DNA of 64,000 nucleotides. It comes from Alteribacter populi (GTDB lineage Bacteria > Bacillota > Bacilli > Bacillales > Salisediminibacteriaceae). A program made the position numbers and the translations under genes. The stretch covers positions 4,395,872 through 4,459,871 of the forward strand of contig NZ_KZ293963.1 of NCBI RefSeq assembly GCF_002352765.1, given 5' to 3'. Position 1 is the stretch's first letter. The number at the start of each line of letters is the position of its first letter. Under the pieces are notes generated by a model. It did no database searches, was not told where the DNA came from, and saw only the letters and a program-made list of their open reading frames with translations. Shown in pieces: positions 50,152 through 59,258 of this stretch.

Positions 50152-52788
50152 ATGAAAAAACTAACATCAGCACAAGTAAGGCAAATGTATTTGGATTTCT
50201 TTAAAGAAAAAGAACATGATGTCGAGCCAAGCGCTTCGCTAGTTCCCCATGAAGATCCATCACTTTTATGGATTAACAGTGGGGTCGCTACATTAAAAAA
50301 ATATTTTGATGGCCGTGTGATCCCAAAGAATCCGAGAATTGTAAATGCACAAAAATCAATTCGTACAAATGATATTGAAAATGTTGGGAAGACAGCTCGT
50401 CACCATACGTTTTTCGAAATGCTTGGAAATTTTTCGATCGGAGACTATTTTAAAAAAGAAGCCATTCATTGGGGATGGGAATTTTTAACTGATGAAAAGT
50501 GGATTGGATTTGACCCGGAGAAGCTAGCTGTCACGATCTATCCCGATGATGATGAAGCTTTCCAAATTTGGCACAAAGAGGTCGGTCTACCTGAAGAGCG
50601 TATCATCCGTTTGGAAGAAAACTTCTGGGATATCGGTGAAGGCCCATGCGGACCGAATACTGAAATTTTCTACGACCGTGGTGAGGACTACGGAAACGAC
50701 CCGAATGATCCTGAACTTTTCCCAGGTGGTGAAAATGAACGTTACTTAGAAATCTGGAATCTTGTGTTTTCTCAGTTCAATCATAATTCTGATGGTAGCT
50801 ACACACCGCTACCCAAGAAAAACATTGATACTGGCATGGGATTGGAGCGCATGGTAAGCGTCATTCAAGATGCGCGCACAAACTACGATACAGACTTGTT
50901 TTTGCCAATTATCGGGGCGACAGAAGAATTTGCGAACCATTCATATGGAAAATCAGCTGAAGGAGATACAGCCTTTAAAGTGGTTGCAGATCATATCCGT
51001 ACTGTAACATTTGCTGTATCAGATGGTGCACTACCTTCCAATGAAGGAAGAGGATACGTACTCCGTCGATTACTTCGTCGCGCCGTTCGTTTTGCAAAAC
51101 AAATTGGCATCGAACGTCCGTTTATGTTCGAACTCGTGCCAGTCGTTGGTGAAGTAATGGCACCTTTCTATCCAGAAGTAAAAGAAAAAGCTGAATTTAT
51201 CCAAAAAGTCGTTAAGAATGAAGAAGAAAGGTTCCATGAAACGCTTAATGACGGCCTTACAATGCTAAATAAACTAATGAAATCAGCGAAGGAAAATGGC
51301 GTTGTTGAAATTTCAGGGGAAGATGTATTCCGACTTTACGATACGTATGGATTCCCAGTAGACCTAACAGAAGAATATGTGATAGATGCTGGCTTTTCAA
51401 TAGATAAAGCAGGGTTTGAAACGGAGATGAAAAAACAAAGAGAACGAGCTCGTGCGGCAAGACAAGAATCTGGATCGATGCAAACCCAAGATGAGATTCT
51501 CGGAAATATTAAAGAACCAAGTGAATTTGTCGGCTATGACTTAATGGAAATTCCTGCAGTAGTAAAAGCTATAGTCAAAGATAAACAGCTCGTTGAACAA
51601 GTGGAAGCAGGTGAACAAGCTCAGGTGATCGTGGACCGGACGCCTTTTTATGCTGAAAGTGGTGGGCAAATCGCGGACAGCGGAACTATGGCAACGGATG
51701 GGGTTACCGTTAAGGTGCTCGATGTACAAAAAGCGCCGAATGGCCAAAATCTTCATACTGTTGAAATTGAAAAGGGTACGTTGAGGCTTAACATGGGGCT
51801 ATCAGCAAAAGTTGATCCTAAAAACCGAATAGGTGTCGTGAAAAACCATACGGCCACACACCTTTTACACCAAGCGTTAAAAGATGTCCTAGGTGAGCAT
51901 GTAAACCAAGCTGGATCTCTTGTAGAAGAAGGTCGACTTCGCTTCGACTTTTCACACTTTGGTCAAATTCATGAAGGAGAATTGACAAAGATTGAAGAAG
52001 TTGTCAATGAACAAGTATGGAAAGCGATCCCAGTGCACACGATGTATAAGAGTCTTTCAGAAGCAAAAGAAATGGGTGCTATGGCGCTATTTGGTGAAAA
52101 ATACGGAGATGAAGTTCGTATCGTTCAAATTGGTGAATACAGCTTAGAGCTTTGTGGAGGTTGCCACGTAAACAACAGTGCTGAAATTGGTTTGTTTAAA
52201 ATTGTCTCTGAAGCTGGAATTGGAGCAGGTGTCAGACGTATTGAAGCTGTTACGGGACAAAATGCATACAAGCATTTAAATGGTCAAGTAGATCTCTTAA
52301 AAGTAACAGCAGGTAAGCTTAAAACAACCATTCAAGAGGTTCCACAACGTGTTGAGCAGCTACAAAAACAGCTCAAAGAAAAGCAAAAAGAAAATGAATC
52401 ATTATCAGCTAAGTTAGGAAATATGGAAGCAGGAAGTGTCATGGATGCTGTTGAAGAAGTAGAAGGGGTTAAAGTATTGTCTACAATAGTCAATGCACCG
52501 GATATGAATCGCTTGCGCCAAATGGCAGATTCTTTGAAAGATAAACTTGGTTCAGGTATTCTCGTAGTGGGGACGAGCCAAGGTGAGAAAGTCAATATTG
52601 TCGCTTCCGTTTCGGAAGACCTGATCCAAGATGGCTACCATGCTGGAAACATTGTCAAAGAAGTAGCTACCCGTTGTGGCGGCGGTGGTGGTGGTCGCCC
52701 GGATATGGCTCAAGCTGGAGGGAAAGACCCTTCAAAACTAGAAGAAGCTCTTCGTGCTGTTCCAGAGTTAGTAAAAAGAAATTCCTAA
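50152..52788 (+). CDS. alaS: Alanyl-tRNA synthetase
   Basis: Class II synthetase with editing. Catalytic domain starts MKKLTSAQVRQMYLDFF and has HHTFFEMLGNFSIGDYFKKE. The editing domain has HTATHLLHQAL (about 566) and CGGCHV (about 667), the metal-binding His/Cys set. A coiled coil (about 725-765) and the C-Ala DHHA1 domain with GGGGGGRPDMAQAGG end the protein. 878 residues, full length. AAGGAGG precedes the ATG. Confidence 0.98.
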   Translation: MKKLTSAQVRQMYLDFFKEKEHDVEPSASLVPHEDPSLLWINSGVATLKKYFDGRVIPKNPRIVNAQKSIRTNDIENVGKTARHHTFFEMLGNFSIGDYFKKEAIHWGWEFLTDEKWIGFDPEKLAVTIYPDDDEAFQIWHKEVGLPEERIIRLEENFWDIGEGPCGPNTEIFYDRGEDYGNDPNDPELFPGGENERYLEIWNLVFSQFNHNSDGSYTPLPKKNIDTGMGLERMVSVIQDARTNYDTDLFLPIIGATEEFANHSYGKSAEGDTAFKVVADHIRTVTFAVSDGALPSNEGRGYVLRRLLRRAVRFAKQIGIERPFMFELVPVVGEVMAPFYPEVKEKAEFIQKVVKNEEERFHETLNDGLTMLNKLMKSAKENGVVEISGEDVFRLYDTYGFPVDLTEEYVIDAGFSIDKAGFETEMKKQRERARAARQESGSMQTQDEILGNIKEPSEFVGYDLMEIPAVVKAIVKDKQLVEQVEAGEQAQVIVDRTPFYAESGGQIADSGTMATDGVTVKVLDVQKAPNGQNLHTVEIEKGTLRLNMGLSAKVDPKNRIGVVKNHTATHLLHQALKDVLGEHVNQAGSLVEEGRLRFDFSHFGQIHEGELTKIEEVVNEQVWKAIPVHTMYKSLSEAKEMGAMALFGEKYGDEVRIVQIGEYSLELCGGCHVNNSAEIGLFKIVSEAGIGAGVRRIEAVTGQNAYKHLNGQVDLLKVTAGKLKTTIQEVPQRVEQLQKQLKEKQKENESLSAKLGNMEAGSVMDAVEEVEGVKVLSTIVNAPDMNRLRQMADSLKDKLGSGILVVGTSQGEKVNIVASVSEDLIQDGYHAGNIVKEVATRCGGGGGGRPDMAQAGGKDPSKLEEALRAVPELVKRNS

Positions 52789-52914
52789 TTGTGTTTGTTT
52801 CGTGTACAATGGTGGAAAGAGTTGGATAAATCAAAGTAACAATAGAAACAGCAAAGGTGATTGAGGAAATATGGAACCACGTAATGTGGCAGAGAGACAG
52901 GAGAGGTGTTTGTG

Positions 52915-53187
52915 ATGAGTTCGATGGATAATACGATGAAGTTTAACTTTCACGATGACTCTATGGATGCAGATGTTAAAGAAGTATTGTTCACAGTTTA
53001 CGCATCCTTGGAAGAGAAAGGGTATAATCCAATTAACCAAATCGTTGGATACTTGTTATCAGGTGACCCGGCGTATATCCCGCGTCATAACGATGCAAGA
53101 TCACTCATTCGTAAAATTGAACGGGACGAATTAATTGAAGAATTGGTGAAATCCTATTTATCACAGCACAATGAGGATAAGTCATGA
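52915..53187 (+). CDS. ireB: IreB family regulatory protein (UPF0297, YrzL)
   Basis: A 90-residue protein nearly identical in wording to B. subtilis YrzL: MKFNFHDDSMDADVKEVL, GYNPINQIVGYLLSGDPAYI and RDELIEELVKSYL. In Enterococcus the homologue IreB is a substrate of the PASTA kinase IreK and lowers cephalosporin resistance. The N-terminal Thr that is phosphorylated there would correspond to Thr7 here (DNTMKF). ATG 52915 overlaps the stop of a 14-codon upstream frame (TGATG). ruvX follows with a 4-base overlap. Confidence 0.92.
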   Translation: MSSMDNTMKFNFHDDSMDADVKEVLFTVYASLEEKGYNPINQIVGYLLSGDPAYIPRHNDARSLIRKIERDELIEELVKSYLSQHNEDKS

Positions 53188-53624
53188 AATCTTTAGGTTT
53201 GGATGTTGGTACGAAAACGATTGGTGTCGCAGTAAGCGATGCGTTTGGCTGGACAGCTCAAGGGGTAGAGACGATCAAATGGCAGGAGAGCGACGAAGAA
53301 TCAGCCCTTGCCAGAATTGAGCATTGGATCGCCCAACATGAAGTGTCAACGATTGTCGTTGGACTTCCGAAAAACATGAATGGTACTATTGGTGAACGGG
53401 GACAAGCTTGTGAAGCGTTCGCTGAGAAATTAAAAGAAAGAACAGGGCTGAATGTTACCTTGTGGGATGAGCGCCTTTCAACTGTAGCAGCTGAACGTGT
53501 TCTCGTGTCTGCTGATGTCAGCCGAAAAAAGCGAAAAGGTGTCATTGATAAAATGGCCGCGGTAATGATTTTACAAGGCTATCTTGACCGTCAGCAATCT
53601 TCAGTAAATAGTCTGGACTCTTAA
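53184..53624 (+). CDS. ruvX: RuvX/YqgF family nuclease (pre-16S rRNA nuclease / Holliday-junction resolvase-like)
   Basis: RNase H-fold protein. Asp7 in GLDVGTKTIGVAVSD, the LPKNMNG segment (near 69-75) and DERLSTVAAE (near 94-103) are the conserved acidic motifs. The 146-residue protein matches family length. Homologues process the 16S rRNA 5' end in E. coli and act on recombination intermediates elsewhere. It forms a unit with ireB, as throughout Firmicutes. Confidence 0.94.
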   Translation: MKSLGLDVGTKTIGVAVSDAFGWTAQGVETIKWQESDEESALARIEHWIAQHEVSTIVVGLPKNMNGTIGERGQACEAFAEKLKERTGLNVTLWDERLSTVAAERVLVSADVSRKKRKGVIDKMAAVMILQGYLDRQQSSVNSLDS

Positions 53625-53680
53625 TTAAATGGATGAAAGACAACATATTTTAGCAAGGCTGTTGCCGTAAACTTTGTGGC

Positions 53681-53726
53681 TTTTGAGCGTTAGGTAAGCA
53701 TCCGTTTGCGTAACTGCTCAAAAAAC
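53681..53726. repeat. R6 stem-loop after ruvX
   Basis: TTTTGAGCGTTA pairs with TAACTGCTCAAAA (one bulge) and A6 follows, so it could stop minus-strand transcription. TGAGCGTTAGGTAAGC recurs at 9511-9526. Confidence 0.6.
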
Positions 53727-53776
53727 AAATAGCAATATTGCCTAAATTAAACAAACGATAAAAGTGAGGGTGTTTT

Positions 53777-54085
53777 ATGAGCGACTTACGTATGCAAAGA
53801 CCAGAAGATGAAGAACAAATTGTCATTCCTGATGAAAACGGAGAAGAGCACCTGTTTGAGGTATTATTTAGCTTTGACGTTGATGCAACAGGAAATTCTT
53901 ATATTGTGTTAGCTCCAGCAGGTGCACAAGAAGGTGACGAAGAAGAAATTGAAGTACACGCTTTCAAATATGAAGAACCAGAAGGCGAAGACATTGCGCT
54001 TTATCCGATTGAATCTGAAGAGGAATGGAACATGGTCGAAGAATTATTGAACACGTTCACAGCTGAAGAAGATGAAGTTGAATAA
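53777..54085 (+). CDS. yrzB: DUF1292 family acidic protein (YrzB)
   Basis: A 102-residue, strongly acidic protein. The text ENGEEHLFEVLFSFDVDATG, YIVLAP and ALYPIE is the DUF1292 signature. Function unknown, but the gene is linked to ireB-ruvX across Firmicutes. Ribosome site GTGAGGGTG. A terminator follows immediately. Confidence 0.9.
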   Translation: MSDLRMQRPEDEEQIVIPDENGEEHLFEVLFSFDVDATGNSYIVLAPAGAQEGDEEEIEVHAFKYEEPEGEDIALYPIESEEEWNMVEELLNTFTAEEDEVE

Positions 54086-54098
54086 TTAAACACATGAA

Positions 54099-54136
54099 TT
54101 CGAAGCTGTCTCTGTTAAAGGGACAGCTTTTTTTAA
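54099..54136 (+). terminator. Intrinsic terminator after yrzB
   Basis: AAGCTGTCTC pairs with GGGACAGCTT, followed by seven T. Confidence 0.85.
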
Positions 54137-54150
54137 AGATATAAGAGCCT

Positions 54151-54265
54151 ATAAGAGGACAGCTACCTTCACGCCGCTCGTCTCAAAGGGAAAAGCCCTT
54201 GAGATTTTAAAACATGCGAGCTGACGCTGTTTTTAATAAAAGACCGCTATGCGGTTTTTCTTATG
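54151..54265 (+). repeat. R2 repeat copy c
   Basis: ATAAGAGGACAGCTACCTTC to the terminal ACCGCTATGCGGTTTTTCTT hairpin; R3 is missing. From 54266 to 54480 I see AT-rich text without a gene. Confidence 0.85.
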
Positions 54266-54486
54266 CTTTAATTTTCCGCTGTTTTTGTAAGGTAATTGGT
54301 TTTTGAGCATTTTTTTCTTCACTATCATGTGAGTGACAGTTTCACCAAAACCGACGATCTATCTGGTTTGAACCGTTCTCTACCATATACATGTACAAAT
54401 GCGAAAAGTACAATACTAATATTATAAATACCTAAGTAGAATGACAAAAAATGTCGTGAAACCATCGAAAATTTGTCGAGATATAG

Positions 54487-54492
54487 TATAAT
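54487..54492 (+). promoter_or_regulatory. -10 box of mltG
   Basis: TATAAT about 25 bases before the start; no good -35 is found at 17 bases. Confidence 0.4.
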
Positions 54493-54517
54493 AGAGGTCG
54501 TGAAAGGGGGAATATTG

Positions 54518-55657
54518 TTGTCCGACAAGAAGAAGCATCATGAAAAAGATGACACTGAACTGATCAATAAACTTACAGAGAAACAAAAGGAAGCGAGCGT
54601 TGTGCGAAAAATTGTGCTCGTCTGCTTTTTTGTCGTTGTACTATCCGTGATTGGCGTAGGAGCGGGTACATATTTTTACGTAATGAGTGCAATCGGCCCT
54701 GTCGATGAAGACGAGGAAGAACACATAGAGGTGACAATTCCAATTGGTTCAACAAGTGCAGGCATTGGTGACATCTTAGAAGAAGAAGGACTAATTAGTA
54801 ATGGGACGATTTTTCGTTACTACGTACGGTATAAAAATGAGAGTGGTTTCCAGGCAGGGGATTATCAGCTTTCACCCTCAATGGATATGGACGAAATTAT
54901 TCTAGCTTTAAAAGACGGCCGTGTTCATGAAGATTATGCATTAAGCTTTACCATCCCGGAAGGACTATGGTTAGAGCAAATTATTGAAGAAATCGCGAAA
55001 AATACAGATTACGAATACGAAGAGCTTATGGACTTTGTTAATGATGAGGATTATCTAACATCATTGGTGGACGAGTATTCTATATTGGATGAGGAAATTC
55101 TTGAAAATGACAATATTCGCTATCCACTAGAGGGATATCTTTTCCCTGCCCGTTACGATTTCACAGAGGAAAATCCAGAAATCGAAGAGATCATTGACTC
55201 GATGCTTTCTCGAACGTCAAGTATATTAGCGAGTGCTGAAGAGCAAGTTTCAAGTAGTAATTATACCATTCATGAATTGTTAGCGATCGCTTCGATCATT
55301 GAAGGGGAATCATTAAATGACGAAGAGAGACGTATTATTTCAGGCGTTATATACAACCGTCTGTCTACCAACATGAGATTACAAATGGACCCTACGATTG
55401 CCTATGCAAAAGGGGAACACCTTTCTCGTACAATGCAAGACGATTTAACGGTAGAGAGCCCGTACAATACGTATCAAAATCCAGGAATTCCACCTGGACC
55501 GATTAACAACCCGGGTCAGGAATCCATTGTTGCGGCATTAGATCCTGAAAGTCACGATTACTTATATTTTTATCACTCTCAGGATGGTCAATCCTTCTTT
55601 ACAGAAACTTACGCAGAGCATCAGGAAGTGTTGCGAGAACACCGCGATACAGAATAA
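54518..55657 (+). CDS. mltG: Endolytic transglycosylase MltG
   Basis: Cuts nascent peptidoglycan and sets glycan chain length. A cytosolic basic/acidic N-terminus is followed by one membrane helix (about 32-54), a LysM-like region (IPIGSTSAGIGDILEEEGLI) and the YceG domain. The catalytic Glu lies in ASIIEGES (about residue 262), with YNRLSTNMRLQMDPT and NPGIPPGPINNPG as further signatures. TTG 54518 is 7 bases from AAAGGGGG; 379 residues. B. subtilis yrrL. Confidence 0.94.
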   Translation: MSDKKKHHEKDDTELINKLTEKQKEASVVRKIVLVCFFVVVLSVIGVGAGTYFYVMSAIGPVDEDEEEHIEVTIPIGSTSAGIGDILEEEGLISNGTIFRYYVRYKNESGFQAGDYQLSPSMDMDEIILALKDGRVHEDYALSFTIPEGLWLEQIIEEIAKNTDYEYEELMDFVNDEDYLTSLVDEYSILDEEILENDNIRYPLEGYLFPARYDFTEENPEIEEIIDSMLSRTSSILASAEEQVSSSNYTIHELLAIASIIEGESLNDEERRIISGVIYNRLSTNMRLQMDPTIAYAKGEHLSRTMQDDLTVESPYNTYQNPGIPPGPINNPGQESIVAALDPESHDYLYFYHSQDGQSFFTETYAEHQEVLREHRDTE

Positions 55658-55687
55658 TAAAAAAGAATCTCAGGTTCATTTCAAATG

Positions 55688-55732
55688 TAAAAGCGCTCGG
55701 GAAGAAAATCCGAGCGCTTTTAATATTTTTTT
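55688..55732 (+). terminator. Intrinsic terminator after mltG
   Basis: AAAAGCGCTCGG pairs perfectly with CCGAGCGCTTTT; a T-rich run follows. Confidence 0.9.
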
Positions 55733-55751
55733 TTATAGCAACAATCTTTTA

Positions 55752-55816
55752 TAAAAAGAGCTTTGTATGCAGAGGTCGGCCCTCTGGTTTTCGAAGACTT
55801 CGCCGCTCTACCTACT
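55752..55816 (+). repeat. R4 repeat fragment (outer end)
   Basis: GAAGACTTCGCCGCTCTACC and TACTTGGCTTTTTTT match the reverse complement of the outer third of copy c (34205-34260). Confidence 0.6.
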
Positions 55817-55837
55817 TGGCTTTTTTTAAAAAGAATT

Positions 55838-55954
55838 TATAAGAGGACAGCTACCTTCACACCGTTCGTCTCAAGTGAAAAGCATCCTTGAGACTTTAAA
55901 ACATGCGAGCTGACGATGTTTCTAATAAAAGACTGATATGCGGTTTTTCTTATG
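55838..55954 (+). repeat. R2 repeat copy d
   Basis: ATAAGAGGACAGCTACCTTC through TATGCGGTTTTTCTTATG. Together with the R4 fragment it fills most of the 485-base mltG-trmR gap; an extended -10 (TGATAAAAT, 56046-56054) for trmR lies beyond. Confidence 0.85.
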
Positions 55955-56142
55955 CTCCTTTTAAACACGCAATTATTACACTGCCCTTATTCTTTCATTG
56001 CCTCAATTCAACCATTTGTACGTAGTCGCATTCTCTGCTTTTTTATGATAAAATAAGTCGGTGTTTACAACGAATAAATAGAATATATATTTCATTATCC
56101 GTCAAGAATGGACGAAGGCACCTAAAAAGGAGGCCCTTTTTT

Positions 56143-56787
56143 ATGGACGATCACATAAAGGTTGAACAATACATTGACTCACATCTTTCTAAACGAAATG
56201 CTCTGCTCACGGAAATGGAAAAATTTGCCGAAAAAGATCACGTTCCGATTATGGAACAAACAGGTCTTGAGGCAATGCTTCAGTTTATGAGTATCCATTT
56301 TCCTAAAAGGATATTAGAAATTGGAACAGCCATAGGCTACTCCTCGCTCCGCATCATCGATCGCCTTCCGGAGTCCCAGGTCGTAACCATTGAACGAGAC
56401 GATAAAAGAATTGAACAAGCGAAAGCATTTCATAAACAGGCAGGTGTAGAGAATCAAATCCACATCATTGAAGGAGATGCGCTGTCTGTAGATGAGGAGG
56501 CTTCTGCCTTAGGTCCATTTGATGCTTTGTTCATCGATGCGGCAAAAGGACAATACGAACGATTTTTTGAACTATATGAGCCGATGGTTAGACCTGGTGG
56601 GCTCATTTTTTCTGATAACGTTTTGTTTAAAGGTTTCGTTCCAGGACTTGTAAAGCCAGATAAAAAAAGAATTGATCAGATGGTTGCCAGACTGCAGCGG
56701 TATAATGAAGCGCGAATGGCGGATCCTCGTTTTCAAAGTATGATCTATCCCATTGGGGATGGACTGATGGTAAGTATAAAGAAGTAG
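56143..56787 (+). CDS. trmR: tRNA 5-hydroxyuridine methyltransferase TrmR (class I SAM O-methyltransferase)
   Basis: Methylates 5-hydroxyuridine-34 to 5-methoxyuridine in B. subtilis tRNAs. The SAM motif ILEIGTAIGYSS is at 57-68 and the metal/catalytic region FDALFIDAAKGQYERFF near 127-143. 214 residues (217 in B. subtilis YrrM). AAGGAGG lies in a small hairpin before ATG. The genes for the hydroxylation step (trhP1, trhP2) follow, supporting the assignment over a generic catechol O-methyltransferase. Confidence 0.9.
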   Translation: MDDHIKVEQYIDSHLSKRNALLTEMEKFAEKDHVPIMEQTGLEAMLQFMSIHFPKRILEIGTAIGYSSLRIIDRLPESQVVTIERDDKRIEQAKAFHKQAGVENQIHIIEGDALSVDEEASALGPFDALFIDAAKGQYERFFELYEPMVRPGGLIFSDNVLFKGFVPGLVKPDKKRIDQMVARLQRYNEARMADPRFQSMIYPIGDGLMVSIKK

Positions 56788-57043
56788 GATTGTGATTTAT
56801 TAGTTAGCAATTGAATGAAATTCATAATTGAGACCCCACAGTGCGCTTCTCCCCAGGAGGCTTGGCGGTTCGTCCGCGGAAAGCGAGCAGATTCAGTCCA
56901 ATGGAGCTTCAAAAAGGTACGCTTTTTTCAATTAGTAATAATCAAAAAAATGGAAAGAGATATTATTTTGAAGTTGTGTACTTAAAAAATGAACTTTGAA
57001 AGTGGTTCGATTGTGTAAGATAGTTAAGGTGGTGTATAATCCG

Positions 57044-57976
57044 ATGGAAAAAATACCAGAGCTACTCGTAACGCCCACTGAAGTGGCTAATGTCAAACCA
57101 CTTATTGATGTTGGCGCGACTGCGTTAATGATTGGGGAGGAAAAATTCGGCTTACGATTAGCCGGAGAATTTAATAAAGAAGATATCAATGAAACGGTAA
57201 AGATCGCTCATGAAAACGACGTTAAAGTTTACGTTGCCGTGAATGCCATCTTTCATAATGATAAGTTACCGTTATTACCAGACTATTTAAGCTTTTTACA
57301 AGAGGTTGGTGTAGACGCGGCTGTGTTTGGTGATCCGGGTGTTTTGATGATTGCCAAGGAATCAGCACCTAATTTACCCTTGTTTTGGAATACCGAGACT
57401 ACGGCAACAAACTGGTATACTGCAAATTATTGGGGCAGAAAAGGGGCCACCAGAGCTGTTCTTGCGAAAGAATTAAATATGGACGCTGTCATTGAGATAA
57501 AAGAAAATGCAAAATTAGCCATAGAAATTCAAGTTCACGGTATGTCATGTATGTTCCAGTCTAAGAGAACTTTACTAGGGAATTATATGGAATTTCAAGG
57601 GAGAGATTTGAAAGTGGAAGGCAAAAGCAAGGATAGAAGCTTATTCCTTCACGACCCTGAACGAGAAGCGAAATACCCGATTTGGGAAGACAAAAACGGT
57701 ACGCACATAATGAGTCCGAAAGATATGTGTATGATTGACGAGTTAGACGAGTTAATGGATGCGGGGATTGACAGCTTCAAGATTGATGGGGTTTTGAAAA
57801 CGTCTGAATACCTGATTGAAGTTACAAAGCTTTATCGTGAAGCGATCGACTTGTATTTAAAAGAACCAGATGCGTATGGTGATCAAAAAGAAGATTTCTT
57901 TACACGCCTTAAAAAAGTACAGCCGGAAAACCGCGGTTTAGACACCGGATTCTTCTTTAAAGAGACGGTTTATTAA
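57044..57976 (+). CDS. trhP1: tRNA hydroxylation protein TrhP1 (peptidase U32 family, YrrN)
   Basis: U32-family protein required, with TrhP2, for prephenate-dependent 5-hydroxylation of tRNA U34. The 310-residue protein (309 in B. subtilis YrrN) contains the U32 core in divergent form: EIQVHGMSCMFQSKRTLLGN, where the usual second Cys (GxC) is missing. This fits a regulatory or scaffold subunit. ATG 57044 follows AAGGTGGTG; an upstream in-frame ATG at 56996 lacks a ribosome site. trhP2 starts 13 bases after the stop. Confidence 0.9.
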   Translation: MEKIPELLVTPTEVANVKPLIDVGATALMIGEEKFGLRLAGEFNKEDINETVKIAHENDVKVYVAVNAIFHNDKLPLLPDYLSFLQEVGVDAAVFGDPGVLMIAKESAPNLPLFWNTETTATNWYTANYWGRKGATRAVLAKELNMDAVIEIKENAKLAIEIQVHGMSCMFQSKRTLLGNYMEFQGRDLKVEGKSKDRSLFLHDPEREAKYPIWEDKNGTHIMSPKDMCMIDELDELMDAGIDSFKIDGVLKTSEYLIEVTKLYREAIDLYLKEPDAYGDQKEDFFTRLKKVQPENRGLDTGFFFKETVY

Positions 57977-57989
57977 GGAGGAATCACAG

Positions 57990-59258
57990 ATGGCACAAAT
58001 TATAGAGAAAACATCACAAGGAAATCGTATAATCACGAAAAAGCCAGAACTACTGGCTCCAGCCGGAAATCTTGAAAAGTTAAAAATTGCTGTTCATTAT
58101 GGTGCAGATGCTGTATTTATTGGAGGGCGTGACTTCGGGCTTCGTTCGAATGCGGACAACTTTTCTATAGATGAAATGGAAGAGGGCGTCAATTTTGCTA
58201 AAGAATATGGAGCAAGAGTGTATGTGACGACGAATATATTTGCCCATAATGAAAATATGGACGGTTTAGAAGAGTACTTGCAAGAATTAGAGCGAGTAGG
58301 GGTCGGCGGTATTATCGTTGCCGATCCACTTATTATTGAAACGTGCAAACGGGTGGCACCAAGGTTGGAAGTTCACTTGTCCACCCAGCAATCATTGTCT
58401 AACTGGCAAGCCGTAAAGTTTTGGAAAGAAGAAGGACTTGAGCGTGTCGTGCTCGCTCGTGAAGTTGGCCTAGAAGAAATGCTCGAAATGAAAAAGAATG
58501 TAGATATTGAAATTGAAACGTTCATTCATGGTGCCATGTGTATTTCTTATTCGGGTCGCTGTGTGTTAAGTAACCATATGACGGCTCGAGATTCTAATCG
58601 CGGAGGATGCTGTCAGTCTTGCCGTTGGGATTACTTTTTATATGAAGGTGACAAAACAGAGAATAAAGAATCGGCCCTTTTCAACGAAGAAGATGCTCCG
58701 TTTGCTATGAGTCCAAAAGATTTAAACCTCATAAAATCGATTCCAAAGCTCGTGGAAGCAGGCATTGACAGCTTGAAAATTGAAGGCCGCATGAAGTCCA
58801 TTCATTACGTGGCCACAGTAGTAAGCGTGTATAGGAAAGTGATTGACGCTTACTGTGAAGATCCAGATAACTTTAAGGTTGATCCAGCCTGGCTTGAAGA
58901 GCTAGCAAAGTGTGCGAACCGCCCGACTGCTCCGGCATTTTTTGAAAATACACCCGGGTATAAGGAGCAATTGTATAACAATCACAATCATAAAACATCT
59001 CATGATTTTGCGGGATTAGTAAAGGATTATGATGAGGAAAGCCAAATGGTGACGCTCCAACAGCGAAACTATTTCCGTCCAGGAGATGAAGTTGAATTCT
59101 TCGGCCCTGAAATTGAAAAGTTTACTCAAAAGGTAGAAACCATCTGGGACGAAAAAGGAAAAGAGTTAGATGCAGCCCGCCACCCCTTACAAGTCGTGAG
59201 ATTTAAAGTTGTTCGACCTCTTTATCCTAATAATATGATGAGAAAGGGAGTATCATAA
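57990..59258 (+). CDS. trhP2: tRNA hydroxylation protein TrhP2 (peptidase U32 family, YrrO)
   Basis: Partner of TrhP1. It has the full U32 signature ETFIHGAMCISYSGRCVLS (about 170-188) and a further cysteine pair in GGCCQSC (about 204-210). The four clustered Cys could hold an Fe-S cluster, as proposed in related RNA-modifying U32 proteins; that is inference. C-terminal beta domain (FRPGDEVEFFGP). 422 residues, identical in length to B. subtilis YrrO. It ends with TAATG overlapping udk. Confidence 0.93.
   Translation: MAQIIEKTSQGNRIITKKPELLAPAGNLEKLKIAVHYGADAVFIGGRDFGLRSNADNFSIDEMEEGVNFAKEYGARVYVTTNIFAHNENMDGLEEYLQELERVGVGGIIVADPLIIETCKRVAPRLEVHLSTQQSLSNWQAVKFWKEEGLERVVLAREVGLEEMLEMKKNVDIEIETFIHGAMCISYSGRCVLSNHMTARDSNRGGCCQSCRWDYFLYEGDKTENKESALFNEEDAPFAMSPKDLNLIKSIPKLVEAGIDSLKIEGRMKSIHYVATVVSVYRKVIDAYCEDPDNFKVDPAWLEELAKCANRPTAPAFFENTPGYKEQLYNNHNHKTSHDFAGLVKDYDEESQMVTLQQRNYFRPGDEVEFFGPEIEKFTQKVETIWDEKGKELDAARHPLQVVRFKVVRPLYPNNMMRKGVS

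Noticed and set aside
54473..54480. TTTGTCGAG before mltG as a Spo0A box
   Set aside because: A single site with a mismatch in an AT-rich region; no cluster or supporting context.
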